DNA of 64,000 bases from Actinoplanes campanulatus (GCF_014647795.1 NZ_BMPW01000001.1:558001-622000); one strand, 5' to 3'. Counted from the stretch's first letter, positions 37,355 through 47,739 are shown. The notes: generated from the letters alone by a model not told the origin. Program-made: numbers and translations.

Positions 37355-37573
37355 TCAGGCCTTCATGGCTTCGTAGATCTCCTTGCACTGGGGGCAGACG
37401 GGCGACCCCGGCTTCGGCGACTTGGTCACCGGGAAGGTCTCGCCGCAGAGAGCGATCACGTAGGTGCCCATGACGGCACTCTCAGCGATCTTCTCTTTGC
37501 GGACGTAATGGAACATCTCCGGCCCGGTGTCGGCGTCACGGGTCTCCGGACGCTCCAGGATCTGGGTGCTCAC
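37355..37573 (-). CDS. DUF3039 family small protein
   Basis: 72 residues with MFHYVRKEKIAESAVMGTYV followed by ALCGETF and VCPQCKEIYE, a probable metal-binding cysteine set. DUF3039 is restricted to actinobacteria and has no known role. The start GTG at 37573 is followed by the usual STQ-LERP beginning. It diverges from psuG with about 110 nt between the genes. Confidence 0.9.
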   Translation of the reverse strand: MSTQILERPETRDADTGPEMFHYVRKEKIAESAVMGTYVIALCGETFPVTKSPKPGSPVCPQCKEIYEAMKA

Positions 37574-37669
37574 GGTTATCTGCCCTTCGGGAAATCAGCA
37601 AAGCCTCAGCGGCCAAGTCTGACACCTCACGCCTGGTCGGTCCAACGACAACGCAGGGGGTCCGGCCCG

Positions 37670-37683
37670 TACGGTAACCAGCG
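37670..37683 (+). promoter_or_regulatory. Leaderless-type -10 before psuG
   Basis: TACGGT (37670-37675) lies 7 nt before the GTG at 37683, with no ribosome binding site in between. The same hexamer at the same distance precedes the RNase D gene. Confidence 0.45.
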
Positions 37684-38636
37684 TGACGACTGACTTCGCG
37701 ATTCGATACGGCGAGCATGTGACCCGTGCCCGCCGGGACGGCCGGCCGGTGGTGGCGCTCGAGAGCACGATCATCTCGCACGGCCTGCCGCACCCCGACA
37801 ACATCCGGGTGGCCCGGGAGATCGAGCAGGCCGTCCGGGACAACGGCGCGGTCCCGGCCACCATCGGCATGATCGGCGGCGAGGTGATCGTCGGGCTGGA
37901 GGACGACCAGGTCGAGCGGCTCGCGTCGGCCGAGTCGGTGGCCAAGCTCTCGGTGCGGGACCTGGCCGTCGCGGCGGCCCGGCGCGCCGACGGGGCGACC
38001 ACGGTGGCGGCCACCAGCGCGATCGCCGCGGCCGCGGGCATCGGGGTGTTCGCCACCGGCGGCCTCGGCGGGGTGCACCGGGAGGCGAACGTCACGTACG
38101 ACGAGTCCGCCGACCTCACGGCGCTGGCGCGGACCCCGATCGTGGTGGTCTGCGCCGGGGTCAAGTCGATCCTCGACGTCGGCGCCACCCTGGAGCGGCT
38201 GGAGACGCTGGGCGTGTCGGTGGCCGGTTTCCGGACCCGGCGCTTCCCCGGTTTCTTCATCACCGACGGCGGCTTCGACCTGGACTGGCAGCTGGACTCG
38301 CCGGAGCAGGTGGCCGACTTCATCCGGGCCCGGGCCGCGCAGGGCGTCTCCGAGGGGGCGCTGGTGCTGGCCAACCCGCTGCCCACCGACGAGCAGCTGG
38401 ACCCGGCGCTGCACGACCGGACCCTGGCGACCGGGCTGAACCTGCTCGCCCAGCAGAACATCACCGGCAAGGCGGTCACGCCGTTCCTGCTCGGCCACTT
38501 CCACTCCAGCACCGAGGGGAAGAGCCTGGCGGTCAACATCCGGATCATCCTGCGCAACGCCGCGCTGGCCGCGAAGATCGCGGTGGCCACCAGCAGCGGG
38601 TCGTCCGCGCCGGTCGGATTCGCCGTCCCGGCGTGA
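37683..38636 (+). CDS. psuG: Pseudouridine-5'-phosphate glycosidase
   Basis: 317 residues. Cleaves the C-C bond of pseudouridine 5'-phosphate to uracil and ribose-5-phosphate, allowing pseudouridine from RNA turnover to be reused. The catalytic residues known from E. coli align by spacing: Glu27 (ALESTIISHGLPHPDN), Lys88 (AKLSVRDL), Asp144 and Lys161 (CAGVKSILD). The GTG at 37683 has a leaderless-type -10. The following kinase gene overlaps by 4 nt, so both steps are made together. Confidence 0.95.
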   Translation: MTTDFAIRYGEHVTRARRDGRPVVALESTIISHGLPHPDNIRVAREIEQAVRDNGAVPATIGMIGGEVIVGLEDDQVERLASAESVAKLSVRDLAVAAARRADGATTVAATSAIAAAAGIGVFATGGLGGVHREANVTYDESADLTALARTPIVVVCAGVKSILDVGATLERLETLGVSVAGFRTRRFPGFFITDGGFDLDWQLDSPEQVADFIRARAAQGVSEGALVLANPLPTDEQLDPALHDRTLATGLNLLAQQNITGKAVTPFLLGHFHSSTEGKSLAVNIRIILRNAALAAKIAVATSSGSSAPVGFAVPA

Positions 38637-39520
38637 CCGTGATCCTCGTCGTCGGCGACCTGGTCACCGACGTCCTGGTCGAGCACCACGGGCCGATCCA
38701 GCCCGGCTCGGACACGGAGGCGGCGATCCGGGTCGCCGGTGGCGGCCAGGGCGCGAACACGGCCGCCTGGCTGGCCCACGCCGGCCGGGCGGTCACCCTG
38801 GTCGCGGCGGTCGGCGACGACCCGGCCGGCCGAGACCGGGTCGCCGAGCTTGAGGCGGGCGGGGTGCGGTGCGCGGTGCGGATCGCGGACGCCGCGACCG
38901 GCAGCGTGGTGGTGCTCACCGGCGCCGCGGAACGCACCATGATCACCGATCGCGGCGCGTCGCTGCTGCTCGACCCGGACCACGTCACCGCGGCGGTCTC
39001 GGCCGCGCCGGCCGGCGGGCACCTGCATCTCTCCGGCTATCCCCTGCTGCACGCCGGGTCGCGCCCGGCGGGCCTCGCGGCACTGGCGGCCGCGGCCTCG
39101 AGAGGCCTCACGGTGAGCGTCGACGCGGCCTCGGCGGCCCCGTTGCGCGCCGTCGGGGCCGAGGTCTTCCTGGAATGGGTACGGGGAGCCGACCTGCTCC
39201 TGTGCAACGCCGACGAGGCCGGAGTGCTGGCCGGACCGGGCACGCCCGCCGAGCAGGCGGCACGGCTCGCCGGACGGGTCCGCAACGTGGTGGTGAAACA
39301 GGGCGCGGGCGGCGCCCTCTGGCACGGCCCGGACGGGGTCGCGGCGGTGGCGGCGGAGTCGGTGCCGGTGAAGGACCCGACCGGGGCGGGTGACGCCTTC
39401 GCGGCCGGGCTGCTCGCGGTGTGGTGCTCCGGGGCTGATCCGGAGGCGGCGCTGCGGGCCGGCAACGCGCTCGGGGCCACCGCGGTCTCGACCGTCGGCG
39501 GGCGCCCGGCGTCCCGCTGA
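38633..39520 (+). CDS. psuK: PfkB-family carbohydrate kinase, probable pseudouridine kinase
   Basis: 295 residues of the ribokinase/PfkB fold: RVAGGGQGANTAAWLAHAGR near residues 32-51 (sugar-binding part) and DPTGAGDAFAAGLLAVW near 246-262 with the catalytic Asp and anion hole. Pseudouridine kinase makes the substrate of PsuG, and the overlapping psuG gene argues for that activity. PfkB paralogues are hard to tell apart, so specificity is by context. Confidence 0.88.
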   Translation: MTVILVVGDLVTDVLVEHHGPIQPGSDTEAAIRVAGGGQGANTAAWLAHAGRAVTLVAAVGDDPAGRDRVAELEAGGVRCAVRIADAATGSVVVLTGAAERTMITDRGASLLLDPDHVTAAVSAAPAGGHLHLSGYPLLHAGSRPAGLAALAAAASRGLTVSVDAASAAPLRAVGAEVFLEWVRGADLLLCNADEAGVLAGPGTPAEQAARLAGRVRNVVVKQGAGGALWHGPDGVAAVAAESVPVKDPTGAGDAFAAGLLAVWCSGADPEAALRAGNALGATAVSTVGGRPASR

Positions 39521-39668
39521 GAACCGCGCGGCCGGCGACGGTCGGCGGGCGGAACCGGACAGGACTCACCCTGCCGGCCGGCCTGCCTCTTTCGAGGATC
39601 GGGCCGCGCGTACGGCGTACCGATGAGGGGTCGGGAAGAGACGCGGAGCGGACGGCGCGCCGCTGAGA

Positions 39669-40049
39669 TCAGTCGGTGCGGCCTCGCGTCTCCTCGACCA
39701 CCTCGGCGTCGATGGTGATGTGGTCCGGCTCGGGGGCCGGCTGGGTCAGGGCGCGCCGGGTGTCCTCCCGGGCGGCCGCGTCGGCGGCCCGCTCGGCCTT
39801 GGTCTTGGGCGGCCGGTCGTTCGCGATCAGCACCGCCATCCAGGGCAGGAGGACCATGCCGAGCGCGCAGAGGGCCAGCCACAGCGGGAGCAACGGGACC
39901 CGCGCGCTGATCAGGATCGCGCCGAGGATCAGGCATCCGGCACGCACCGACATCATCGTGACGTAGCGGATCTGCCGGCTGCGGAGCTGGGCCTCCTGGC
40001 TGGTGGCGGCGTCGGTGATCAACACCGGACGCTCCGGGTGTCTCTTCAC
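39669..40049 (-). CDS. DUF3099 membrane protein
   Basis: 126 residues with two transmembrane helices (about 33-49 and 53-75) separated by a short turn, and a charged cytosolic tail ([20 protein letters not shown]). DUF3099 is an actinobacterial family without assigned function; its members start like this one (P-V-L-I-T-D-A). It is convergent with psuK, with about 150 nt between the ends that hold no further gene. Confidence 0.85.
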   Translation of the reverse strand: MKRHPERPVLITDAATSQEAQLRSRQIRYVTMMSVRAGCLILGAILISARVPLLPLWLALCALGMVLLPWMAVLIANDRPPKTKAERAADAAAREDTRRALTQPAPEPDHITIDAEVVEETRGRTD

Positions 40050-40116
40050 GCGAGGTCTCCGATCGACCCCGCAATCCTCGCACCGGACGGGCCGTCCCGC
40101 CCACCGGGTCGGGACC

Positions 40117-40704
40117 TCAGGCCTCCTTGGCCGCTTTTGCCTCCGCCTTGGCCTGCTTCTTGTAGGCGCGCACCCGGGCCAGCGAGTCGGCGTCGACGAT
40201 GTCGGCCACCGACCGGTACGACCCCTCCTCGCCGTAGCCGCCGGCCGCCTCCCGCCAGCCCTCCGGCCGCACGTCGTAGAGCTTGCCGAGCAGCGCCACG
40301 AAGATCTGCGCCTTCTGCTTGCCGAAGCCGGGCAGGGCGAGGATCCGGCGGTACAGCTCGGCGCCGGTCTTCGCGTCGCGCCACAGGTTCGCGGGCTCGC
40401 CGTCGTATTGGTCGGCGATGATCCGGCACACCTCCTGTGCCCGCACCGCCATCGCCTTGGGGAAGCGGTGCAGGGCCGGCGGCTCGGCGAAGATCGCGAT
40501 CAGCCGCTCGGCGTCGAAGTCGGCGATCTCGGTGGCGGTCGGCTCGTGCCCGAGCCGCTGCGCCAGCACCCACGGCGAGGTGAACGCCTTCTCCAGGGTG
40601 ATCTGCTGGTCCAGCACGATGCCCAGGGTCACGGCGAGCGGGTCGCGGTTGAGGAGGTCGTTGGCTTCGGCCGGCACCGGCAGGGAGAACGTCACGCCAA
40701 TCAT
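40117..40704 (-). CDS. HhH-GPD base-excision repair glycosylase-like protein
   Basis: 195 residues. The core shows [17 protein letters not shown], the helix-hairpin-helix [19 protein letters not shown] and a Lys/Ala-rich tail ([14 protein letters not shown]). This is the short actinobacterial HhH-GPD family annotated as base-excision repair protein; the damaged base is unknown. The longer open frame is not conserved before [15 protein letters not shown], hence the ATG at 40704. It diverges from dtd with only 34 nt between the starts. Confidence 0.85.
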   Translation of the reverse strand: MIGVTFSLPVPAEANDLLNRDPLAVTLGIVLDQQITLEKAFTSPWVLAQRLGHEPTATEIADFDAERLIAIFAEPPALHRFPKAMAVRAQEVCRIIADQYDGEPANLWRDAKTGAELYRRILALPGFGKQKAQIFVALLGKLYDVRPEGWREAAGGYGEEGSYRSVADIVDADSLARVRAYKKQAKAEAKAAKEA

Positions 40705-40738
40705 GATGGCAGGTCGGGCTCCGGTACCGTCCACGATC

Positions 40739-41158
40739 ATGCGCGCAGTGGTACAGACCGTGAGCCGGGCGAGTGTGACGGTCGGCGACGAGGTGGTCGG
40801 CAGGATCGCGGACGGTCTGCTGGTCCTGGTCGGGGTCACCCACGACGACACCCCGGCCAAGGCCGCCGAGCTGGCCCGCAAGACCTGGGAGCTGCGGGTG
40901 CTGGACGACCGGTCGGCCGCCGACCACGACGCGCCGATCCTGGTGGTCAGCCAGTTCACCCTCTACGGCGACGCCCGCAAGGGGCGCCGCCCGAGCTGGA
41001 GCGCGGCCGCGCCGGCCGAGATCGCCGAGCCGCTCGTCGAGGAGTACGTGAAAACGCTGCGCGCCCGGGGAGCGACGGTCGAGACCGGCCGCTTCCGGGC
41101 GCACATGCTGGTGGAAAGCGTGAACGTGGGACCCTGCACGGTCCTGCTGGAGCTCTAG
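40739..41158 (+). CDS. dtd: D-aminoacyl-tRNA deacylase Dtd
   Basis: 139 residues. Hydrolyses D-amino acids (and glycine) mischarged on tRNA. The substrate pocket motifs are present: [17 protein letters not shown] and the Gly-cisPro loop NVGPCT near the C-terminus. The ATG at 40739 starts the canonical [22 protein letters not shown] hexamer 8 nt upstream could be a -10 for a nearly leaderless mRNA. Its stop shares a CTAG with the convergent Spo0M gene. Confidence 0.95.
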   Translation: MRAVVQTVSRASVTVGDEVVGRIADGLLVLVGVTHDDTPAKAAELARKTWELRVLDDRSAADHDAPILVVSQFTLYGDARKGRRPSWSAAAPAEIAEPLVEEYVKTLRARGATVETGRFRAHMLVESVNVGPCTVLLEL

Positions 41159-41943
41159 AAGAACAGCCCCCGGCGGGACGCCGACTGGCGCAGCCACTGG
41201 TCCAGACGCGACACCCAGTCCACCTGGTCGGCGGTGGCGTAGTCGACGTCGAAGCTGCCGAACGCGTCGTGCCCCTCGGTGAAGACGCCGCCGCGCTTGT
41301 CCAGCTCCAGCACCACCTGGAGCTTCTGCGGGGTGGGCAGGAAGGTCAGCTCCAGCTGGTTGATGCCGCTCGCGTACTGCGGCGGCGGGTAGAACTCGAT
41401 CTCCTGGTAGAACGGCAGGTGCTGCTCCACCCCGTAGACCCGGCCCTGCTCCACGTCGGCCTTGCTGAACCGGAAACCGATCTGGAGCAGCGCGTTGAGG
41501 ATGCGCTCCTGGGCCGGCAGCGGGTGCACGGCGACCGTGTCGAGATCCGACTTGTCGACGGCGCGGGCCACCTCCAGCTCGGTGGCCAGACCCATCGTCA
41601 TGCCGTGCAGATGCTGCCCGTACACCTCGGTGATCGGGGTCTGCCACGGCACCTCGAACCGGAACGGCACGTCGTGACGGACGCCCGGCTCCAGCTTGAA
41701 CGAACCGGTCAGCCGCTGCCGCTGGAACTCCTGGTTCGACTGGTACTCACTGTCGCCGCTCTCCACCTCGACCCGGGTGGTCAGGGCGACGGCCACGTAC
41801 TCGATGTCCACCGCGTGGTCACCGCCGACCACGTGGACGTGCCCCTCGAGGAAGCCGCCCGGATAGGTGTTGGGGTTGGTCAGCACGGTGTCGACCGACG
41901 GCCCACCGACGCCGAGAGCTTTCAACATCTTCTTGAAGACCAC
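41155..41943 (-). CDS. Sporulation-control protein Spo0M-family (arrestin-like)
   Basis: 262 residues with the arrestin-like double beta-sandwich of the Spo0M family: [40 protein letters not shown], and [16 protein letters not shown]. In Bacillus the protein affects sporulation and morphology; in actinobacteria the role is unknown. The GTG at 41943 follows TAGGAGGGG. On the minus strand GATAAT (41970-41975) is a good -10. It diverges from the second sigma gene. Confidence 0.9.
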   Translation of the reverse strand: MVFKKMLKALGVGGPSVDTVLTNPNTYPGGFLEGHVHVVGGDHAVDIEYVAVALTTRVEVESGDSEYQSNQEFQRQRLTGSFKLEPGVRHDVPFRFEVPWQTPITEVYGQHLHGMTMGLATELEVARAVDKSDLDTVAVHPLPAQERILNALLQIGFRFSKADVEQGRVYGVEQHLPFYQEIEFYPPPQYASGINQLELTFLPTPQKLQVVLELDKRGGVFTEGHDAFGSFDVDYATADQVDWVSRLDQWLRQSASRRGLFF

Positions 41944-41969
41944 GCAGATCCCCTCCTAGGGCCAAGCAC

Positions 41970-41975
41970 ATTATC
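41970..41975 (-). promoter_or_regulatory. Candidate -10 for the Spo0M-family gene
   Basis: GATAAT on the minus strand, about 27 nt upstream of the GTG at 41943; the transcript would begin near 41963 with a short leader carrying the TAGGAGGGG ribosome binding site. No canonical -35 is visible. Confidence 0.5.
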
Positions 41976-42021
41976 GGCCTGCGGCAAGTGTCCCGGTGCC
42001 TCGAACGCCCGGGTTGTCGGC

Positions 42022-42050
42022 TTGACGACCACAGGGTTCTCCCCGATTCA
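42022..42050 (+). promoter_or_regulatory. Candidate promoter of the second sigma gene
   Basis: TTGACG (42022-42027), a 17-nt spacer and GATTCA (42045-42050). It would give a leader of about 110 nt. The -10 is weak, so another promoter closer to the gene is possible. Confidence 0.4.
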
Positions 42051-42165
42051 TGCCACCTGGACGCTGGCCTCACCTCCGCTTAACGCGCCTCGGACGAAGC
42101 TATCGCTCACACCGGCACGCAGCGGCTGGTTCGCACGAGACGTTATCGCGGGGAGGGGACTCAAA

Positions 42166-43167
<1,002 letters not shown>

Positions 43168-43170
43168 CCC

Positions 43171-45717
43171 TCAGACCCTCCGCAACCTCCGGGGGCCGGT
43201 GTCCGGCCGGGCCCCCGGGTCACCGAACTCGACGGCCGCGTGCAGGACGGTCCAGCCGTCCGGGCGGGCCAGCACCGGGTTCAGGGTCAGCGACCGGACC
43301 CGTGGGTGCTCGTCGGCCAGCCGGCCCACCCGCAGCAGCAGGTCGATCAGGGCGGCCCGGTCCACCGGCATGGAGCCACGGTAACCGTGCAGCAGCGGGG
43401 CCGCCCGGGGCTCGTCGACCAGCGCCTCCGCCGCGCGGTCGGTGAGCGGCGCGGCCCGCCAGGCCAGGTCGCCGAGCAGCTCACTCGCCACACCGCCGAG
43501 CCCGAAGCCGATCACCGGGCCGAACGCCGGGTCCTCGACCATCTCGACGACACAGGCGACGCCCGGCGGCACCATGGTCTGCACCAGCACGTCCGGACCG
43601 AACGCCCCGGCCAGTTCGCGGTACGCCGCGCGTACCCCCTCCTCTCCGGAGAGGGCGAGGCGCACCGCGCCGAGGTCGATCCGATGGCGCAGCGCACCGC
43701 CCGCCGCCTTGAGGGCGACCGGATAGCCCACCTCGACCGCCGCGGCGACCGCCGCGTCCTCGTCGCCGGCCTGCACCGCCGGCACCACCGGGATGCCGTA
43801 GGCGGCGAGCAACCCGGCCGGGTCCTCCGCCGTCTCGGCGGCCACCGAGTCCACGCCGGACAGCTCGGGCAGCACGCCCGGCGGGCGTCGCAGCCAGTCG
43901 GCGTAGTCGGCCACCCGGGACAGCGCGCGGACCGCCTCCTCCACCGACGGATAGCCGGGCACCCGCGGCGGGGCCTGCCCGAAGACCATCGTCGCGACGG
44001 TCGGCTTCTCCCCGGCCAGCGCCACGCTCGCCAGGGCCGCCGCGAAGTCGGCGTCCTCGTCGGCGTGCCGGCCGGGCACCGGCGGGGCGAAGACCACCAG
44101 CAGCGCGTCCACTCGGTCGTCGACGGCCGCGTCGGCCAGCGCGTCGGCGAGATCGTGGGCGCCGGCGTCCGGGCCGGTGTCCCGCGGGTAGCCGTCGGCC
44201 ACCAGAAGACCGGCCGACCGGCAGGCGACCACGGCCAGCTCGGCGAGCGCCGACGAGTTGCCGACCACGGCGACCCGGCGGCCGGCCGGCAGCGGCTGAT
44301 GGGCCAGGATCATGCCGACGTCGAAGAGCTCCTGCACGGTGTCGACCCGGATGACGCCGGAGCGGGCGAACAGGGCGGTCACCGCGTGCGCGTCCGGGCC
44401 GGGCGTGTCACCGGCCAGACCGGGCGGGCGGGTCGCCGAGGCCACCGCCACCACCGGCTTGATCCGGCTCATCCGGCGGGCCAGGCGGGCGAACTTGCGC
44501 GGGTTGCCGAAGGTCTCCAGGTAGAGCAGCACCACGTCGGTGCCGGGGTCGTCCTGCCAGTACTGGAGCAGGTCGTTGCCGGAGACGTCGGCGCGGTTGC
44601 CGGCCGACACGAAGCTGGACAGGCCCAGACCCCGGCGGTCGGCCTCGGCCAGCAGCGCCACGCCGAGCGCGCCGCTCTGGCTGAAGAAGCCGACCCGGCC
44701 GGCGATCGGCAGGCGCGGGGACAGGGTGGCGTTCAGGCGGATCGCGGGGTCGGTGTTGGCGATCCCGAAGCTGCTCGGGCCCACCACGCGCAACCCCGCG
44801 GCCCGCGCGGCCTCGATCAGGCCGCGCTGCTGGGTGGCGCCCTCCGTGCCGGTCTCGGCGAAGCCGGCCGAGACCACCACCGCGCCGCCCGCTCCGGCGC
44901 GGGCCGCGTCACGCCCGGCCTCGGCGACCCGGCCCGCGGGCACGGCGATCAGGGCCAGGTCGATCGGGACACCGGCTTCCGAGGCGCTCCGGTACGCGGT
45001 GAGCCCGGCCACCCGCTCGGCGGACGGATGCACCGGGACGATCCCGCCGGTGTAGCCGCCGTCACGCAGGTTGCCCAGGATGTGCGCGCCGATCCCGTGG
45101 CCGGTGGCGCTGGCGCCGTAGACGGCGATCCCCCGGGGCGCCAGCAGCCGGGCGATCGACCGGGCCTCGGTGACGTGCTCGCGGGACTCCTGCACCTCAC
45201 GGGACTTCTCGGTCGGCTCGATCGGGAAGCTCAGGTGCACCACCCCGTCGGCGTAGCGGCGCTGCACCTGGTAGCCGGTGTCGCCGAAGACCCGCAGCAT
45301 GCCGCTGTTCTCCGGCAGCACCTCGGCCACGAACCGGGTGATGCCGTGCTCGCGGGCGGCGTCGGCGAGATGCTCCAGCAGCACCGAGCCGATGCCCCGG
45401 CCCTGGAGTGCGTCCTCCACCACGAAGGCGACCTCGGCCTCCGGCGAGTCCGGGCCGAGCCGTTCGTACCGGCCGACCGCGGTGATCCGGCCGTCGGCGA
45501 CGGTGACGAACGCCTCCCGGTCGCGGTGGTCGACGTTCACGAACCGCTGCAGATCGCGCTCCGGGATCCGGGGGTACGGCGAGAAGTAGCGGAGGTAGCG
45601 GGTCCGGTCGCTCATCCGGGAGTGGAAGTCCACGATGGCCGGCGCGTCCTCCGGCCGGATCCGGCGCAGGTGTGCCGTGGTGCCGTCGGAGAGAAGGACG
45701 TCCGCGCTGCGTTCCAC
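43171..45717 (-). CDS. GNAT N-acetyltransferase / acyl-CoA synthetase (NDP-forming) fusion
   Basis: 848 residues. The GNAT domain (about 1-165) has the acetyl-CoA loop VEDALQGRGIGSVLLEHL. Next come a CoA-binding domain (RGIAVYGASATGHGIGAHIL near 193-212), a ligase domain (VGFFSQSGALGVALLAEADR) and a C-terminal ATP-grasp part (about 640-848). Proteins of this plan are Pat-type lysine acetyltransferases that control acyl-CoA synthetases. Here the GNAT is N-terminal. The GTG at 45717 lies 2 nt downstream of the stop of acuC, so acetylase and deacetylase are in one operon. Whether the synthetase part is active is not decided. Confidence 0.9.
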   Translation of the reverse strand: MERSADVLLSDGTTAHLRRIRPEDAPAIVDFHSRMSDRTRYLRYFSPYPRIPERDLQRFVNVDHRDREAFVTVADGRITAVGRYERLGPDSPEAEVAFVVEDALQGRGIGSVLLEHLADAAREHGITRFVAEVLPENSGMLRVFGDTGYQVQRRYADGVVHLSFPIEPTEKSREVQESREHVTEARSIARLLAPRGIAVYGASATGHGIGAHILGNLRDGGYTGGIVPVHPSAERVAGLTAYRSASEAGVPIDLALIAVPAGRVAEAGRDAARAGAGGAVVVSAGFAETGTEGATQQRGLIEAARAAGLRVVGPSSFGIANTDPAIRLNATLSPRLPIAGRVGFFSQSGALGVALLAEADRRGLGLSSFVSAGNRADVSGNDLLQYWQDDPGTDVVLLYLETFGNPRKFARLARRMSRIKPVVAVASATRPPGLAGDTPGPDAHAVTALFARSGVIRVDTVQELFDVGMILAHQPLPAGRRVAVVGNSSALAELAVVACRSAGLLVADGYPRDTGPDAGAHDLADALADAAVDDRVDALLVVFAPPVPGRHADEDADFAAALASVALAGEKPTVATMVFGQAPPRVPGYPSVEEAVRALSRVADYADWLRRPPGVLPELSGVDSVAAETAEDPAGLLAAYGIPVVPAVQAGDEDAAVAAAVEVGYPVALKAAGGALRHRIDLGAVRLALSGEEGVRAAYRELAGAFGPDVLVQTMVPPGVACVVEMVEDPAFGPVIGFGLGGVASELLGDLAWRAAPLTDRAAEALVDEPRAAPLLHGYRGSMPVDRAALIDLLLRVGRLADEHPRVRSLTLNPVLARPDGWTVLHAAVEFGDPGARPDTGPRRLRRV

Positions 45718-45719
45718 CG

Positions 45720-46910
45720 TCAGTCCCGGGGATCGTGCGGGTCGAGGCCGTACAGCGGGAAGACCGCCGTCCGGGTGGCGAGGACGGCGCGGTCCACGGC
45801 ATCCTCACTGGTCCCCGGCCACGGCTCGACCACCGGCTCGGTCCCGTCGGTCATCGTCTCCGGGACGGTGGTCCCCGGCCTCCGCGACCCGGCCAGCTTG
45901 CGCCACGGCTGCGGAATCCGGGTCTCCGGGGGCAGCGGGTCGCCGGTGACCACCGCGAGCAGGTGTGCCCAGGCCCGGGGCACCACCTCGACCAGCGCGT
46001 AGCCCCCGCCGCCGGTGGCCACCCAGCGGCCGTCGCAGAGCTCGTCGGCCAGGGCCCGCATGGCGACGTACGCCGCGCGCTGGCCGTCCACCGACAGCCG
46101 TAGGTCGGCGAGCGGGTCGAGCCGGTGGGCGTCGGCGCCGCACTGGCTGACGATGATCTCCGGGGCGAAGGCGCGGACCACCGACGGGACGATCGCGTGG
46201 AAGGCCCGCAGCCAGCCGGCGTCGCCGGTGGACGGTGGCAGCGGCACGTTGACCGCGGTGCCCTCGGCCTTCGGCCCGCCGATCTCGTCGGCGAACCCGG
46301 TGCCGGGGAAGAGCGCCAGCGGGGTCTCGTGCAGGCTCACCGTCAGCACCCGCGGGTCGTCGTAGAAGACCGCCTGCACACCGTCGCCGTGGTGCACGTC
46401 GACGTCGATGTACGCCACCCGCTGCGCCCCGTTCTCCAGCAGCCAGGCGATCGCCACCGCCGGGTCGTTGTAGACGCAGAAGCCGGCGGCCCGGGCCGGC
46501 ATGGCGTGGTGCAGCCCACCGGCCACGTTGACCGCGCGGCGGGCCGTCCCGTGCCAGACGGCCTGCGCGGCGGCGAGGGTGGCGCCGCAGATCCGGGCGG
46601 AGGCCTGGTGCATGTCGTCGAAGACGGGGTTGTCCGGTGTGTTCAGTCCCCAGCCCGTGAAGAAGGGATCTATCGGGGCGAGACGGACGGCGTCCAGATA
46701 GTCCGCACGGTGCACCCGGGTGAGATCGAGGTCACTGGCCTGTCCGGGAGTGATCATCTGAACTCCGGGGCGGTCCAGAACGCCCAGTTCGCGGGCGAGT
46801 GCCATGGTGAGTTCCACCCGCACCGGATTGAGCGGATGGTCGCCCATGTCATAGTCCAGCAGGGCACTGTCCCAGACCACCGCCGCCACGTCATCCGCCA
46901 TGACCGTCAT
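45720..46910 (-). CDS. acuC: AcuC-type (class I HDAC-like) deacetylase
   Basis: 396 residues of the arginase/deacetylase fold. Active-site elements are visible: GGLHHAMPARAAGFCVYNDP (two His of the charge relay), the zinc ligands in DVDVHHGDGVQ and GADAHRLDPLADL, and GGGGYAL with the transition-state Tyr. AcuC deacetylates acetyl-CoA synthetase and so reverses Pat; the fused acetyltransferase gene follows within 2 nt. The ATG at 46910 (MTVMADDV) was chosen; 46901 and 46943 are alternatives. A palindrome CCATGT-g-ACATGG lies at 46915-46927. Confidence 0.92.
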   Translation of the reverse strand: MTVMADDVAAVVWDSALLDYDMGDHPLNPVRVELTMALARELGVLDRPGVQMITPGQASDLDLTRVHRADYLDAVRLAPIDPFFTGWGLNTPDNPVFDDMHQASARICGATLAAAQAVWHGTARRAVNVAGGLHHAMPARAAGFCVYNDPAVAIAWLLENGAQRVAYIDVDVHHGDGVQAVFYDDPRVLTVSLHETPLALFPGTGFADEIGGPKAEGTAVNVPLPPSTGDAGWLRAFHAIVPSVVRAFAPEIIVSQCGADAHRLDPLADLRLSVDGQRAAYVAMRALADELCDGRWVATGGGGYALVEVVPRAWAHLLAVVTGDPLPPETRIPQPWRKLAGSRRPGTTVPETMTDGTEPVVEPWPGTSEDAVDRAVLATRTAVFPLYGLDPHDPRD

Positions 46911-46914
46911 GCTG

Positions 46915-47034
46915 CCATGTGACATGGTCCCCCGGACGGGCACGACGTGCCCTTAGCACAGGTGTTCCGGCGTCGGGTAGGGTCGGACAGCACCTGTCCG
47001 GGGCGGAGGTCAACCCCCCGCAACGCGTTATTAT
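46915..47034. promoter_or_regulatory. acuC/ideR divergent control region with three inverted repeats
   Basis: Three perfect inverted repeats with short spacers: CCATGT-G-ACATGG (46915-46927), GGGCAC-GAC-GTGCCC (46938-46952) and CGGACAG-CAC-CTGTCCG (46984-47000). TATTAT (47029-47034) is a good -10 for the rightward iron-regulator gene. None of the repeats looks like an IdeR iron box. Confidence 0.55.
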
Positions 47035-47055
47035 CGCTGCTGGGAGGACCGCATC

Positions 47056-47739
47056 GTGAACGATCTCGTCGATACCACCGAGATGTACCTTCGCACCATC
47101 CTCGAGCTCGAGGAAGAGGGTGTGCCCGCACTTCGCGCCCGCATCGCCGAGCGCCTGCATCAGAGCGGTCCCACGGTCAGCCAGACCGTCGCCCGGATGG
47201 AACGGGACGGCCTGCTCACCGTCGAGGGCGACCGCCATCTCGTCCTGACCGAGCTGGGCCGCGCCAGCGCCGTCGCGGTGATGCGCAAGCACCGCCTCGC
47301 CGAGCTGCTGCTCGTCAACGTCATCGGCATGCCCTACGAGGAGGCCCACGAGGAGGCCTGCCGGTGGGAGCACGTGATGAGCGACTCCGTCGAGAAGCGG
47401 GTCTACGAGCTGCTCAACAAGCCGACCCGCTCGCCGTACGGTAACCCGATCCCCGGCCTCGAACAGCTCGGCGCCGTGGACGACGCCGCCGAGGCCCTCA
47501 CCCGGGGCGAGCGCAACCTCGCCTTCCCCGGGCTGAGCGGCAGCGTCGAGATCCGCCGCATCTGCGAGAGCGTGCAGACCAACTCCGACGTGCTGCGCCA
47601 GCTGCACGCCGCCGGCATCAACCCGGGCACGACGGTGACCGTGGCGCAGGAGCGCGACGGGGTGACCATCGACCGCTCCGGCGACAAAATCCGGCTGCCG
47701 CGTGAGGTGGCGTCGCGGGTGTTCGTCGCCGCCGGCTAG
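47056..47739 (+). CDS. ideR: Iron-dependent transcriptional repressor, IdeR/DtxR family
   Basis: 227 residues: a winged HTH (about 1-73), a dimerisation/metal domain and an SH3-like C-terminal domain (about 150-227). All metal ligands of IdeR are at the standard numbers: His79, Glu83, His98 (site 1) and Met10, Cys102, Glu105, His106 (site 2, in ACRWEHVMSD). It should therefore bind Fe2+ and repress iron uptake genes. The GTG at 47056 follows GGGAGGA. Its stop shares a CTAG with the convergent lipoprotein gene. It lies near the group 2 sigma gene as in mycobacteria. Confidence 0.96.
   Translation: MNDLVDTTEMYLRTILELEEEGVPALRARIAERLHQSGPTVSQTVARMERDGLLTVEGDRHLVLTELGRASAVAVMRKHRLAELLLVNVIGMPYEEAHEEACRWEHVMSDSVEKRVYELLNKPTRSPYGNPIPGLEQLGAVDDAAEALTRGERNLAFPGLSGSVEIRRICESVQTNSDVLRQLHAAGINPGTTVTVAQERDGVTIDRSGDKIRLPREVASRVFVAAG

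Noticed and set aside
46915-47000. IdeR autoregulation through an iron box
   Set aside because: None of the three inverted repeats resembles the TTAGGTTAGSCTAACCTAA-type iron box.
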